Positions 25,681 to 37,768 of a stretch of DNA of 64,000 nucleotides are shown here, in pieces. Position 1 is the stretch's first letter. Each line of letters begins with the position of its first letter. The notes beneath the pieces are model-generated. The model did no database searches. It worked only from the letters and a program-made list of their open reading frames with translations, and was not told the DNA's origin. Origin of the DNA: Toxonevra muliebris. Lineage: Eukaryota > Arthropoda > Insecta > Diptera > Pallopteridae. Both the position numbers and the translations under genes were made by a program. The stretch covers positions 4,182,204 to 4,246,203 of the forward strand of contig OY829328.1 of assembly GCA_963691655.1 (NCBI GenBank). Reading direction: 5' to 3'.

Positions 25681-27746
25681 TTTAATTATATGTAAAGTCT
25701 ACTCATAATGTACCTGTTTAAATTAATTCAGTTACGAAATCGGTAAATATTTCGTGGTTAATATTATGAGAGCTAATCCCATGTTTACCTAAATGTAGAA
25801 AGTATTGAAAATTAAACCTTAATTCAGGTTTATAAATATGTAGAGTACTGGTGCTCTTTTTTGAGCCTAGGATGGGCGAGAGGATAAAGTCTAATCAATC
25901 ATATGCATTTGAACGTGTTAATTGTTAAACTGTAATGTTGTGAGCACCCAAAGTGAACAGGTTTGAAGTAGAGAAAAATTTGGGTGAATCGAAAGGATGG
26001 TAATACATACTTATTTTTTTCATAATAAACCCCCAAAGAATATAACAAGTTAAATTCACTGCAAATTTCGTAAACCTAAACAGTGAATTGTTTAAATCCT
26101 AACAGAATGTCAATATTTTAATGTGGAATATAGCATTTCACATTTAATATATATTACTTATATGGCTATAAGTACACACACATGTACCTACCTTCTGTTG
26201 CTGATGACAAACCACGTTTTTTGAAATCTTTCCAAAATTAAAGTCCAAGCAGCAAAGTATTTCATTCAGTGCTAAATATCCTTGTACTAGTTATACATAA
26301 TTTTAACCGTCTTAAATCCGTTTCAGTGCAATCACAGCTTCACAGCTTTATATTTTTATGACGAACTCATCATATTCATAAATATAAATATTCATTGGGA
26401 ATTGTTGAATTCTTTGAATTGAAAATATACACCGTCAAAATTGTAAATTATCATGCAAATGAACATTTTACATAATTCAAGTACTTTTAATTGAATAAAA
26501 ATTCAAATTTTTTTTATGGACATTTGAGTTTTCTAAAACTCGCGCGAATCGAGCATTAACTCACAGCCAACACAAAGAGAGGGCGACAGGACGACGATGA
26601 CAACACGATAAAGGATAATGAGTTGAACACTCACACACATTAAAACAAAAAATGCACAAACAATCCCAATCGCATTGACATTCAATTGTTGCGAAAAAAG
26701 TCAACAAAGCGAAAAGAGTCAAAACGCACTCGAAATACCAATAGAAATATACTATTATTTTTTATTTAACTTTGCAATTTAACATGCACTTTTTCTTGTA
26801 TTTGTTTTAGAGATATTTTATATTTTCCTCTATTTTTTGTTTGTTTTTTATTCCTTGAAAGCGCGACGTGTTTGTCAACCGGGCACAGTTAACGGCAAAA
26901 TGATGTTTCGAACGCACTAAACACCATTGGGAGTCTGAAAGCGACAATAGAAAAATAATGGAGGAAACCGAAGTGCAACGAGTGATAAGCGGCAAACAAT
27001 ATACTCGTACGCCGTCGCCAAGTGCCACATGATGTTGCTGCTACTGCCGTTTATTGGGAAGCGCAAAAATGTAAAATCTCAAGGGATGAAAGTAGAAAAT
27101 TTCATTCAGAAGATTGATAACACTAAACGGAAGCACAACACAGTAGCAAATCGTCAAGTGCCACACCATTTTTGTGAGTTGTGCCAGCCATAAAGCTTTT
27201 ACGAAAAGAGAGTAACAGAGAGAGAGAAAGCTTTACGAGAGCGCAGCAATAGCCGAAAGGAAAATAAAGGACCTGTTGATTCATTATTTCAAAATTGAGA
27301 GGGATAGAAAACTTTGAAGCAAAGGATGCTGCCGGAGATGCCATTGAATTGAGAGCAAACATTTAAAGGCGAATTAGAAAATACCATAGACCATGAGATG
27401 TCCACAAAGCAAATTATTATTATACATCGTTGTCGTTGAAGCAGAAATCACTAAGTCCAAATTAATTTTTTTAATTGGATCCATATAAATTAGCTTCTAT
27501 AATTCGAATGACATAAAAAATTAGATTTTTGGTGATCCAGTTGAAACGTATACTAATGTATATATCAATCTGTTGACTTTTTAAGTTTTGCTTGAGTTCG
27601 GATTTATGCTTTTTACAGCAATATTAATTACAATTTTTTTCAATAAAAAATTTGAGAGCCAGCGGGTTAAATCGCCCCCTTAGGACATCTTTGATTCCTC
27701 TAGTGACCACATCTGCTTCTCATATAAGGATGTAGAACATCTAAAT

Positions 27747-27942
27747 CCATCCACCCCCTTATTCTTGGAACAATTACATCAAAAAGTCAAATTTCACACA
27801 TTTCTCAAATTTTAAATCTTAAAAAATTTGTTTACTTTGAATTTTACAAAATTAGCTTAAGAAATATATGAAAATTATATGAAATTTGACTTTGTGAGGT
27901 TATATTTTTCCAAGAATAAGGGAGTGGAGGGTGTTTTGATGG
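27747..27942. repeat. Imperfect inverted repeat, arms ~55 nt
   Basis: CCCCCTTATTCTTGGAAC with AAAAGTCAAATTTCACAC (27747-27800) is mirrored by GAAATTTGACTTTGTGAGG with CCAAGAATAAGGGAGTGGA (27881-27942). The spacer is about 80 nt. Probably the remains of a foldback or inverted-repeat element. Confidence 0.65.
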
Positions 27943-29625
27943 ACTTTCCAACTTTCTATGAAAGTGCCATGAGTTTTTTTTCCAAAAAGTCGCACTAGTT
28001 TCATTACAAAGTTTATCATTCACTTGTGATAGAACAATAAATACTGTGGCCAGAATCAGATTTAACGTAAAAAATTACACGGGAAAATGTTTCTTTGGAC
28101 ACCTTTTATCACGTACATAGACTATAGAAAACTTGAAACTACTTTTTTAAGTCTGTCGTTAAACTAAATTTGAAATTATAAATTTAAAAATTCCTTTGGA
28201 AATAGGATTACAAGTGAAAAATTTGTTATCTCTTGATAGAGATACCTCCAAAAAAAGAATTAAGAAATTTTCAGTAATTCTATGATCACGCCCAATAATA
28301 ATTTTAAACCCATTGTAAATAACTTTCTCTGGTGATCTGTCCTTGTTTTATATTAGCACATATAATTGAAAAATTTAATAGTAAAAAAGTCGGTTACTGC
28401 TTGGTGTTATTGTGAAATTTGGATTATGTTCGACTTAAATTGACGCTGAATTCTTCTTAGAATTCAAAAAACTAATTTTGTTTTTCATACACTGCTTGAA
28501 ACTTGAATTAACTCAACCGATTTGCAAAAGTTTAAAATTTTAATAAATAAAATTGACAAAAGTCGAAATAAGAACCAGTTCATTGTTCATATATAGTTTT
28601 ACGTGCACTAGCATGGGATTTAAAATGTAATGCTTTCTGAATAAACTCTTCTTTGTAGGAGGCATGAGTAGCATGTCGTCAGAATCAACTACTTATGTTC
28701 ATTTTACCTGCATACATGAATTGATTTCATTTATTTTAAATGTCTAAAGAAAGTGAAATTTGTGTTGCTATGTAACAGAAAGAACAAATTGTACTGAGTC
28801 GTATATAGTAAACAACAAAAACAATCTCGCACTTTTCGTTATATGTAAGTATGTGAAATTCGTATGTACAATATGAATGTTTGTAGGTACTACAAAAGCT
28901 CAATAAAGAACTTAAATCAATTAAAAGAGTCGCACCAAAACAGTCGCAACAATTGCTTTTAGAAATAACAATAGCAAACCAACATTCAACCGAAACCCCA
29001 AAAAAATAAAAATCTCCCATGGGGTTATAGCGAAAAGTGAATGGCAACGTTTATTCAACTGTTAATTAAGATTGGTACATAATTATGCCATGTTTACGAT
29101 GCCAGTACGCGAGTAAGTGTATAAACTCTCATGGCATCATTTCATTTAATAATAGCGTCATTTGAGAATTAATTAATTAACGCGATTAGGCTGTATCATC
29201 ATCAACAACAACAGAAACACAGAAACAACAGTGACTACAATCAGGGGGTATAAGAGTAAAAATCGCTGGGGAACATTTTCAATATTGACGATGCTTGGCA
29301 TAAAATTTGGAATTCTCTGGTTTTACTAATTACTTACAAATCCCAGGAGAGCATGTGTTTTACAGTAGCTGAGTGGATAATCGTGAAAATGTACCCTTAG
29401 CAACAGTTTTTTTTCTTGTTGGAATAATTCGAATATAGACACAAAAAATTTTAAACAAAGATTTAAGTTAATGTATCAACTGGTAAATAAAGAATTTTAT
29501 TTCTTAACTTTTAGAAATTTAAGAACGAATCTCATTTTATACATATATCTTTGACAGTGCTCCGCTCCGGCTCCAACTATATATAATTTTCTAATAAATA
29601 TCTTTTCTTTTTTTTAAATCATAAG

Positions 29626-29915
29626 TTCATATGTACAAGTATGTACTTATGTGGGCTTGGAGTTTTTATTATTTCTATATCGAAATCGTGTTAAATGAGA
29701 CAAGGAACCAGTGCAAAAAGGGGGGTTGCGTTCCAAGATCTTAAAAGACGCACAAAAATATATATTTTTTTTCATATGTACAAGTATGTACTTATGTGGG
29801 CTTGGAGTTTTTATTATTTCTATATCGAAATCGTGTTAAATGAGACAAGGAACCAGTGCAAAAAGGGGGGTTGCGTTCCAAGATCTTAAAAGACGCACAA
29901 AAATATATATTTTTT
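29626..29915. repeat. Tandem direct duplication, 2 x 145 bp, essentially identical
   Basis: The block beginning TTCATATGTACAAGTATGTA at 29626 starts again at 29771. The two copies agree base for base apart from the length of a T run near the end. Both contain GACAAGGAACCAGTGC and a G6 run. Such identity suggests a recent duplication or an assembly artefact. Confidence 0.88.
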
Positions 29916-30466
29916 TTTCAGGCATTTTTTTAATTGAAATTATAGTTATACATACATAAGAAAATAAACAAAAACATCGATCGATCCCCTAAACTTGGGA
30001 ATTTTTCTCTCTTCTCTCTTTACGCGCCAAAAACTGGCAACGCGTCTGGCTCAGCGTTCTTTTATGTACGCCAGTACATTATCCAATCCATAACATACAT
30101 GACCACGAAGGGCAAAACAAATTTCTTAGCGTTCTTGGTGCTTCTAGAAGGTTTCTTTTTGCAACCGCTAAAAACATAATTTTCCAGGCAAAACCGAGCA
30201 ACCTTGAAATTTTAATATTTTTTCGCGAAAAAATTTTTTTTTTCCCACAATACTGTATTAAAACGAACCATTTGTGGTACGACTCCCAGATATAGAAAGG
30301 AAATATCGTTTGCCAATGGCATTTTGTGGAAATAATATGGGTGGGTGTGGATTATGGAAAGTGGCACCTACAGTTCAAGTGAGTTGGGCATGACCTAACT
30401 ATTGTCATTTCCATTACAGTAATTTCCAAGTATGATATCAAACAACAATACATTTGCATTCATTAA

Positions 30467-30920
30467 GGAGGGAATATCAGACAAATTTGTCACTTAACTG
30501 ACACGCAGCTAAATTGTCATTTAACTTTACGCGTGGTCAAAAAAAAAAACTTCCATTGTTTGAAACATCGAAATTTAAACTAATGTAGTATTTTATTAAT
30601 TTTAGTATTTATTAGTATTTTTGCAAAAAAATTTTAAAATTTAGTTTTTCCAAAAAAGGAAACCGTCTAGGAGTAGAGAATTGTGTTTTCAGGTTCAACG
30701 GTTTTCGTACAACTTGACACAAATTTTTGGGAAAACGCGTTTAAAGTTCGAGCGCGTCGGGTGCCACGCGTTGGAGACCGTCTACGGCACGAGGTGATAA
30801 AATACTCAATTTTCGAAATTTAGAACTGAAATTTCACAGGCACATTTCTGAATAGTTGTAAAATTTATTTATTAAAAAAAAAAAATAGATTTTTTGAGCC
30901 CACTACATAGTATTCCCGCC
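30467..30920. mobile_element. TTAA-flanked inverted-repeat element, 454 bp
   Basis: TTAA at 30463-30466 is followed by GGAGGGAATATCAGAC. The right end GTATTCCCGCC is followed by TTAA at 30921-30924. The inverted repeat is short (GGMGGGAATA). The TTAA duplication fits a piggyBac-type mobilisation. No open frame of note. Confidence 0.6.
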
Positions 30921-31090
30921 TTAATATAATTAATCACTTAACGTGTGTTCTCGTTACAAATATTTCTAAAAAATAATATTGCATAAATTAGGTATCGGAA
31001 CAGCAGAGTGATTAAATTTTCCACAGATCCAGCTCTGCGCACACTCACTGCGCACATAAGCATGTTTGCTAGTTTTTAAGTTAGTAATTA

Positions 31091-31209
31091 TGCTTGGTTT
31101 TCACTATGTCATATTTGTCGTCAAAGAGAGAAAAAGAGAGAATTTCCCATATGAAATTAGTCAACATGCTGGCAAATTTGATTGAATTTGACATAGTGAA
31201 AACCAGGCA
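31091..31209. mobile_element. Short inverted-repeat element, copy B, 119 bp, TTA flanks
   Basis: The ends TGCTTGGTTTTCACTATGTC and TGCCTGGTTTTCACTATGTC (other strand) are 21-bp inverted repeats with one mismatch. TTA stands on both sides (31088-31090, 31210-31212). It shares the AACATGCTGGCAAATTT interior with copy A. Confidence 0.78.
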
Positions 31210-31499
31210 TTATATATGCACATACCCATCCATAACCGCCTAATGATGTAACCGACAAAAAGTACATTTATTTATAACATTTCAACCCTTTATCTGTGTG
31301 CAACTTTTGTTTATCTGCTTCTGTTCTATATAGAAGAAGTCTAAAGCAATCCCTGTCTCTTGTGGTGTGTGTATGCACTTCATTTATATATGTCAGATTA
31401 TGTTAAATAGTTTGGCAAATTTCCCTGTTTTATGTTATAAATAAGCTTCATTGTAAAATAGAAAATCAGCTGCTTTATACTCAGCCAGTTCCCGAGTTA

Positions 31500-32510
31500 A
31501 GCATGGTACTAGTGGAAGTATCGTACATTAAGGAAAAACCTCATAGCTCTATTCTGCATTTTTTGTAATTTATTTATTTGTAAATCTGGTACGATAAAAA
31601 ATATTGGCGGACAATAAATGAACTGCGGTTCTATGATTGATCTGTAAACTATGACTTTATACTTTCTAGTCAAATACCTACACGATCTTTTCATAAATCC
31701 AATTTTTTCGCAATTTTACTAACAGTGTTGTTAATATGTTCATGAAACCTTAGTTTGTTGTCTATTGTGATGCCTAAATATTTTATTTTTTCAACTTCAG
31801 ATATATTTTCTTTGATTTTTAGCTCATATACATTCAAATGTCTAGTTCTTGAAATTGTCATATAACTGGTCTTGTTTATATTTAATTTGAGTTTACTTTT
31901 ACATAGCCACAAATACAAAGAGTCCAAATCTTCTTGTATTTTAGCTATCGCGGTTTCAATGTGTACATCCCTAATGAAAATTAGAGCGTCGTCAGCGAAT
32001 AACTTTATTCTGCTGTATTTGAGTGCCGATACTTACTATGTCATTTATGTAGATATTGAACAGTATTGGCGCCAATACCGAACTTTGGGGAAGTCCAATG
32101 ATGCTTCATGTACTGAGTCCTTAATCACACCCTCAGAAAGTAGTTGTTTACCCCCAATTTTATACTTGAACTTATTCACTATTTGTAATACATCTTCAGC
32201 GGAAATTTCTTCGAACTTTAGTACAGATGTTATATTATAGAACGGGTCGGAGTTAGTTTCTACCTTTTCGATTTTTTCATTTATGTCACTAATACTGTCT
32301 ATGAAGTATTTGTTTAACACATTAGCTATTTCATTTTTATTTTCATAAACAATGTAATTAATGCAAATTGTTGATAGTCAAGTCTGTTTCATCTGACATA
32401 TTTATAGTCTGCTTTAAATATTTCCACATTAATTTGCTGTCAGCACTGTTGATTTCTATTTTATCTTCCATATATTTAATTTTCTTAACTTTTATCATCT
32501 TAAACAGTGC
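31500..32510 (-). mobile_element. LINE fragment with RT palm including a FADD box
   Basis: Minus-strand pieces, in order from 32510: KLMWKYLKQTIN, NEIANVLNKYFIDSI, FEEISAEDVLQIVNKFKYKI, then a deletion that removes most of the RT fingers. Next come SVLAPILFNIYIND, KLFADDALIFIRD (catalytic FADD at 31988-31999), WLCKSKLKLNINKTSYM, KIKYLGITIDNKL and IVYRSIIEPQFIYC. Stops and shifts separate the blocks. The order and motifs fit the Jockey/CR1 group of non-LTR elements. It lies about 1 kb upstream of the MADF gene. Confidence 0.85.
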
Positions 32511-33495
32511 TTTTTAGGACTCCTATATTCCCCTTTTTTAGGAGCACCCCTAAAATCGCTTATTAGGAACTTACTGTTTCACACCCACCCTAAGTTTGTC
32601 TTTAGACGAGGAAACTTATTCTGGAAACTGTCACAATGTGTTGGAAAGAGGGAGTGAAACGAAACGGGTATTCCTCCCTCTTCACATCAGATTTGACAGT
32701 TCGGTTTAAAAATCGGTTCCTCCGCACTTTCAAACTGAAAAATGCTGGATTTTTTTTTAAATCTGCTAGCAGACTCGAGATAATGAAATATTAAAAGGTT
32801 TTTTCAAGATGGTCCAACTCACGAACGGTAATCGCTAGAGCTGAAATATTTTCGAAATCATCATAAAATAAACCGAGGTTCATTTTTAGAGGTGTACTAC
32901 AAGACCGATCTTTTTTGTGTATGGGACTTGAGGCTCTTTACTGTATACTACTATACGCTTTTTGAAATTACTGTATAATTTAAACGAATTGCTGTATTAC
33001 TGTACAGACCTTAAAATATCATCAAATTACTGTAAAATACAGTAATTACTGTACAGTTAACATCACTGATCATACACATCATGCACAAAATTAATCATCT
33101 GCTAGCTGCCACACTTACAACTATCTCTCAATGTATGGCAAAATTGAGAGTTGCTAAATTTCTTGCGTTACTTCAACGTATACGTTGTGTATGGACCACA
33201 CTACATACGATTTCATATATTTTATGGTAGTTATGTATACATCGCTCTCACGTACACACCAGACTCTATGAGCCAGAACCTTAAGTGCACATTTTTTTTT
33301 CCGTTACATATGGCAACGCTGGTACTATTTGTTGAGTTAGTGTCACTATGTGCCACAGTTTTTGTGGCGAAATTGGCAAGCTAGTGTGAGCAACAAATAT
33401 TTATTATGGCATCATGGTAAATTCTGTGTGACAATAAATGAGCACGTTAACAGTTTTGCATTCTTTGAACAGGCGAAAGCTTATAGAGAAACAAA

Positions 33496-35823
33496 ATGTG
33501 AGTACTTTATTTCTAATTTTCTTTCCCAGAATGTTTTTGCTCTTATTTATTTTATTAAATCTCGGCCTTTTAGGACGACGGAGCCTACTATTGATATAAA
33601 GGAAGAAGAATTACTAGTCGAGATGGAGGACGATAGCAACCCATTAAAAAGTGAACGAAAAAAGTTGCGGGAGCGCAAACTGCAAACTAACTGGACTAGT
33701 GAACAAACTCATGTGCTCATCGCTGAGGTTGAAATGAGGGAAGCATTATGGAATTTTTCCATTCCACAATATAAAAACAGAAATAAACGAGAAGCGTTGT
33801 GGGAGGAAATTGCACAAAAGATGCAAGTGAGCAAATCAGAAATAACCAACAAATGGAATAGTATGCGGACTATTTTCCGTGTAAGCAAGTTTAATCTATT
33901 TTTATTTATTTGAAAAAGCTCGATCTAGGCCCTTCATTGACTGTTGTGCCATAAAAAAAAGAAATATAAAAATTATAAATAGGGGAAAGGCATGCAGGTT
34001 GAGACAGTCCAATATTTTTATTTTTCCACTAACGAATGTTTCTGCTGTCACGTTGATATAACATCAGCAGTAAATTTTTCATTACAGAGAGACCTACTTG
34101 TTGCCATTTTTTATGTTTCAAACAGAATATCCAAAGAATTTTTGTGAAAAAGTGAATTTGAGAATTTTCTAAACGTAAAAAAAGTGTTGTAATTGAAGCC
34201 GTACAAAAAGGTTAATATAACATTCGTACCACAGTTTTTTCTTTATTTTAATGTTCCAAAGGAATTTTGAACATATCTTGCATAGTGAAAAAAATATTAC
34301 ATCATTTCAAAATATCGGCGATGCTTGCAAGTTGAGACACTATGTGCCGTTTTATGTTTTGGAGGGAAAACGTCAGAGACCTCATTTTAATGCTTGTTTA
34401 TGTTCGGAATTGCTATTGAACTTTTATAATAAGCGAACACGGGCAGTCGAAAAAAAGAAAACGTCATCTTCAGATGAAGATGTTGATTTCTGATTATTTC
34501 ACGTGCCTAAATCGCGACTCTGATGCCGAACTTTCTGACAAAAATTAATGAAATTTCTTATCTTTTTTTCTCTTCTTCATGGCTGAGGCCTTTATGATAA
34601 ATAAATTAACAATAATACTTGGAAATTCATCGTCACAATTTTTTTTTTTGTTCCAACATTTTCTCAATCTCTATGACTGTCTCAACCTGCATGCCAATAA
34701 TTTTCGGAAAATTGGCAATAAATTTTTAATTTTTCTAGCAATGCGACTATTTTCTGCAGCAAAGGTGTAGCCCAAGATATTACATTTGCAACGGTATATA
34801 GCTTTCTGTGATATTTTTTTTAGTAAAAAATGCTGGACATAAAAACAGAACCCGTCTCAACCTGCAAGCCTTTCCCCTATAAACTACTATTTAGCGGCAC
34901 TGACTGCTGTTGTATTCCACCAACTTGTTTTATTTTTTTAAGTAAATCAAAGATGTTGTACAATCTTAATAACATGATCATGTCTGTGATATTTATTTGA
35001 TTAACATTTGATTAATGTGCACAGTGTTGTGATTGAGGAAAAAGGTGCTGTGCCTTTTGTATTCATTTGTTTGTAGTGGCGATTGTATTTACTCGTTACG
35101 CTTCTTTTCTGAACAGCAAAATATTTATTATGTTTATTAAATCTGATCTGCTAAGTACTATCGGCGCAATTGAAGCGTGTTTTGCTGCATCATCGATGTC
35201 CGTATTGCCTTGCATGCCTACGAGCCCGATTTATTTATACATATATATTTGTACACATATGTGCAAAACAGATCAATATATGTAATTCAGTTTGCTATTC
35301 TACATATATATTTCAAATCTAGATGAACTACAATAAATTGCAAAATACCAAGAGTGGCCATGGTATCGAAAAACCATCAAAAAATGAATTTTATACATGC
35401 ATGATGTTTTTGGAACCGACGTTGCGATTGGAATCAAACAAGGCAAAGGTGAGTAAAATTCATTGGGTACAACCCAAAGTTTAATCCAAAGTCGGCTACA
35501 TGTTTTTGCATTTCATATTCCAGTCTTCATCGGACTTTATTCAGTTAGGAAATCTGTCGTCATCTTCACACTCTCGGAAGTCACATAGAATGGAGCCCAA
35601 CGATACAAATGACGATGAAGTGGTGGAGCGGGCATTAGAGGCATTATCCAGTCGAACAAAAACGGACACATGGGACGATGTTGGTAATTTCATCGCGATG
35701 AATGGTCGCAGGTGGGGAAGCACCAATCCGCGATTAGAAGCTAAATTTCGTTCGTTGTTATATAAATTAGTTAGCGATATAGAACTAGAGGCAGTGAACT
35801 ATATAGACTTTAAGGTGAAATAA
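33496..35823 (+). CDS. MADF-domain protein, 244 aa, four exons, start codon split by an intron
   Basis: Coding exons are 33496-33497, 33574-33880, 35323-35448 and 35524-35823 (TAA). The first contributes only AT; the G arrives after a 76-nt intron with a GTGAGT donor and a TTTTAG acceptor, giving MTTEPTIDIKEEE. The spliced context (AACAAAATG) is good and an in-frame TAG lies at 33484-33486, so this is the first possible Met. Residues about 46-140 fit a MADF domain: LIAEVEMREALWNF, a YKNRNKREALWEEIA stretch, KWNSMRTIF, and a final MMFLEP after the second intron. MADF proteins of flies are mostly sequence-specific transcriptional regulators. A basic KSERKKLRERK patch (26-36) precedes the domain. 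The C-terminal 99 residues are acidic and helical, with no clear BESS motif. The second intron (33881-35322) carries a 896-bp transposon-like insert. An AATAAA lies at 36076-36081. The family call is firm; the exact orthologue is unknown to me. Confidence 0.85.
33982..34877. mobile_element. 896-bp DNA transposon with 24-bp terminal inverted repeats inside the MADF gene intron
   Basis: The ends read GGGGAAAGGCATGCAGGTTG and, on the other strand, GGGGAAAGGCTTGCAGGTTG, continuing to 24 bp with one mismatch. TA dinucleotides flank both ends (33980-33981 and 34878-34879), as expected for a TA target-site duplication. The terminal GCWTGCARGTTGAGAC motif recurs inside at 34323-34340 (same sense as the left end) and 34677-34695 (opposite sense). 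An 80-codon reading frame at 34251-34493 ends in an acidic serine-rich tail and could be the last exon of a transposase, but I cannot match it to a family. Probably a non-autonomous element of a TA-targeting superfamily. Confidence 0.75.
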
Positions 35824-37003
35824 CTTATATTTTTGTAAGTGTCAAACTTCTAACTGTAAAGCATCAGTAACTTTGTGATGCTTTGGTTTACTTAATTAAA
35901 GAATTCATAAGTTATTCCTATTAATTTCAGCCTCAGAGATGACCCATATGAATCGGCTCTGTACCTCAAAATATGACTCAGATATATACAACTGGTTGTA
36001 AAAAAAAAAACTACCATACACGACTGTAAAAAATTCCCCTTTCGAACTTTTTATACATAAATCGAAATCATAAAAAATAAATTGGAAACTATTTATAATT
36101 CTTGCCTATGGCAGAAAGAACAATGTGTAGCGTCGCCATCTTAAAGCTTAGGACTGTTATACATTTCACATACAGATGGCGCAAATGTCCAAGGAATTAC
36201 ATGAAGATGTCGCACACAAAAAGAGTTCGCTACAATTGTCATCGACATTACCGGTACAGAGTTGCAATTTTTGCTTTTTCGTTTTTCGTTTAGTTCACAA
36301 GAAGTTTCACTTCTGCCTTGTGTTCGTTAATACACAATTTAGTATTTTTTTTACTTATTCTTTCTTACAGCTACTATAATAAATAATTATTACCATTAAG
36401 AAATATTATTTAATTAAAAAAAACGTAAAGTGAAATACTTGTTTAATAAGGGTGTGATGAAATTTATGCATTTAATTTTAAAATTAATATGCTATTCACC
36501 TTAAAACAGTATGTACACATATGTGTACTCTGGCTATTTATGCAAAAAAAAAAAGTGGAGGAAAATATGTGAAAAAATAGTTACGATTATTTAAATGGGA
36601 GCCAGACATATCCACGATAGAGAAAAACTACATGAGACACAATTTTTTATGACAAACTAATAAAACTTCTGACGGAAGGCCACAAAATTTAAATATGTAA
36701 CTTAAATTCTATAGTTAACAGTATATAAAATATTATAATACCAACAATTTTTAATCGATTTTTATAACATTATTATGATTTCTAGTCAGTATTCCCAACT
36801 TAATCAAGGATAAATTTCGAAAAGTTCGGAGAATATTTTTCAAAGCTGGAATAAACACAATATTTTCTGTGAGCGTCAAATCAAAACGGAGCCTTTTCCA
36901 CTTTCGGTGAATATCACAAATGAATCCCATTGACAGTAAAAGTTCTGTGGCTTAGAAAACATATATTTATTTCATGTTTTATGATAAATAGAGATATTTT
37001 TTG
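35824..37003. other. MADF gene 3' flank; one orphan frame at 36176-36280
   Basis: AATAAA at 36076 is the likely polyadenylation signal of the MADF gene. ATGGCGCAAATGTCC at 36176 follows a CATACAG acceptor-like string and reads MAQMSKELHEDVAHKKSSLQ before losing protein-like character. It may be an exon scrap of an unidentified gene or retrocopy. Confidence 0.4.
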
Positions 37004-37277
37004 GCTGTAGAGACACACTTAGGTCTGAACAGCCCATTGTGATACCACATGGGTGGACCTACTGTGCAACGCCGGCTCCGAACGCCAGTGTGGCAATTTG
37101 TTATCACTTGGAAGTTTTGCCTTGCCTACCTGGAAGTGTAATTGCACACTTCCCCATAATTCTCATACACTTCATTTCGATAGTGAATATAAGAAGGTTG
37201 CAAGAATTAACCACTAGACCAAGACGGGAATTGAACTAGTATCTTCCCGGGTACACTATCCATTAGACTATGGAGGT
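37004..37277 (-). mobile_element. tRNA-derived SINE, copy 2, old and diverged
   Basis: It aligns with copies 1 and 3 over the body (CCCATTGTGATACCACAT, GTGTGGCAATTTGTTATC, CATAATTCTCATACACTTC). The head is altered: the B box on the minus strand reads AGTTCAATTCC. The CCTAACC tail is missing and I see no target-site duplication. It lies between the MADF gene and CCDC93, about 0.5 kb beyond the CCDC93 stop. Confidence 0.8.
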
Positions 37278-37768
37278 AGTTTAAATAATATAACCTAACG
37301 TACTGATAACTCTCCGAACATCGTTTCGACAGTGAAAAAACTAGCATCTAAAATAAAATAGTTGCAAATTAATTGAAACTGAAAGTGTTTCTATGATCGC
37401 AGGAATTTTATATAATTGTATAATACAAAAATCTAAATTTCTTAAGATTTTTATCTCAGAATTTTATTTATACTTTATTTTGTATTAATATTTATTGTAA
37501 AATTTAAATAAATGATGTTCTTCAATAATTTGGCTAATCAATTAATTTTTAATAAAAATGAAAATAGGATACCAAAAAAAAAAAAAAAAAAAAAAATATG
37601 AATAAAGCAGCGCTTCAACTTCAGATTCAATTTATATTTTCTCTGGAATTACTTTAATATAAAGGACTTTGTAATTGCTCTTCTGTTGAAAGCATATACT
37701 TAGAAAATTATCACTTAGTCAACCAAGTAGAGTAGCTCTTATTTATTTTATTTTTCTCTTTATTTTTA

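Larger units (their letters stand above)
23548..29625. other. No gene recognised; 26.5-27.4 kb is UTR-like
   Basis: Apart from the 25.5-kb palindromic cluster and the 27.7-kb inverted repeat this is AT-rich spacer. 26530-27370 stands out for higher GC and purine-rich AGAGAGAG and GCGAC strings (for example 26570-26600, 27205-27235), like 5' UTR or promoter DNA of fly genes. No coding exon can be tied to it. Confidence 0.45.

Noticed and set aside
34251..34493. Independent 80-residue gene
   Set aside because: It lies entirely between the inverted repeats of the 896-bp element in an intron, and one terminal-motif copy is inside the frame.
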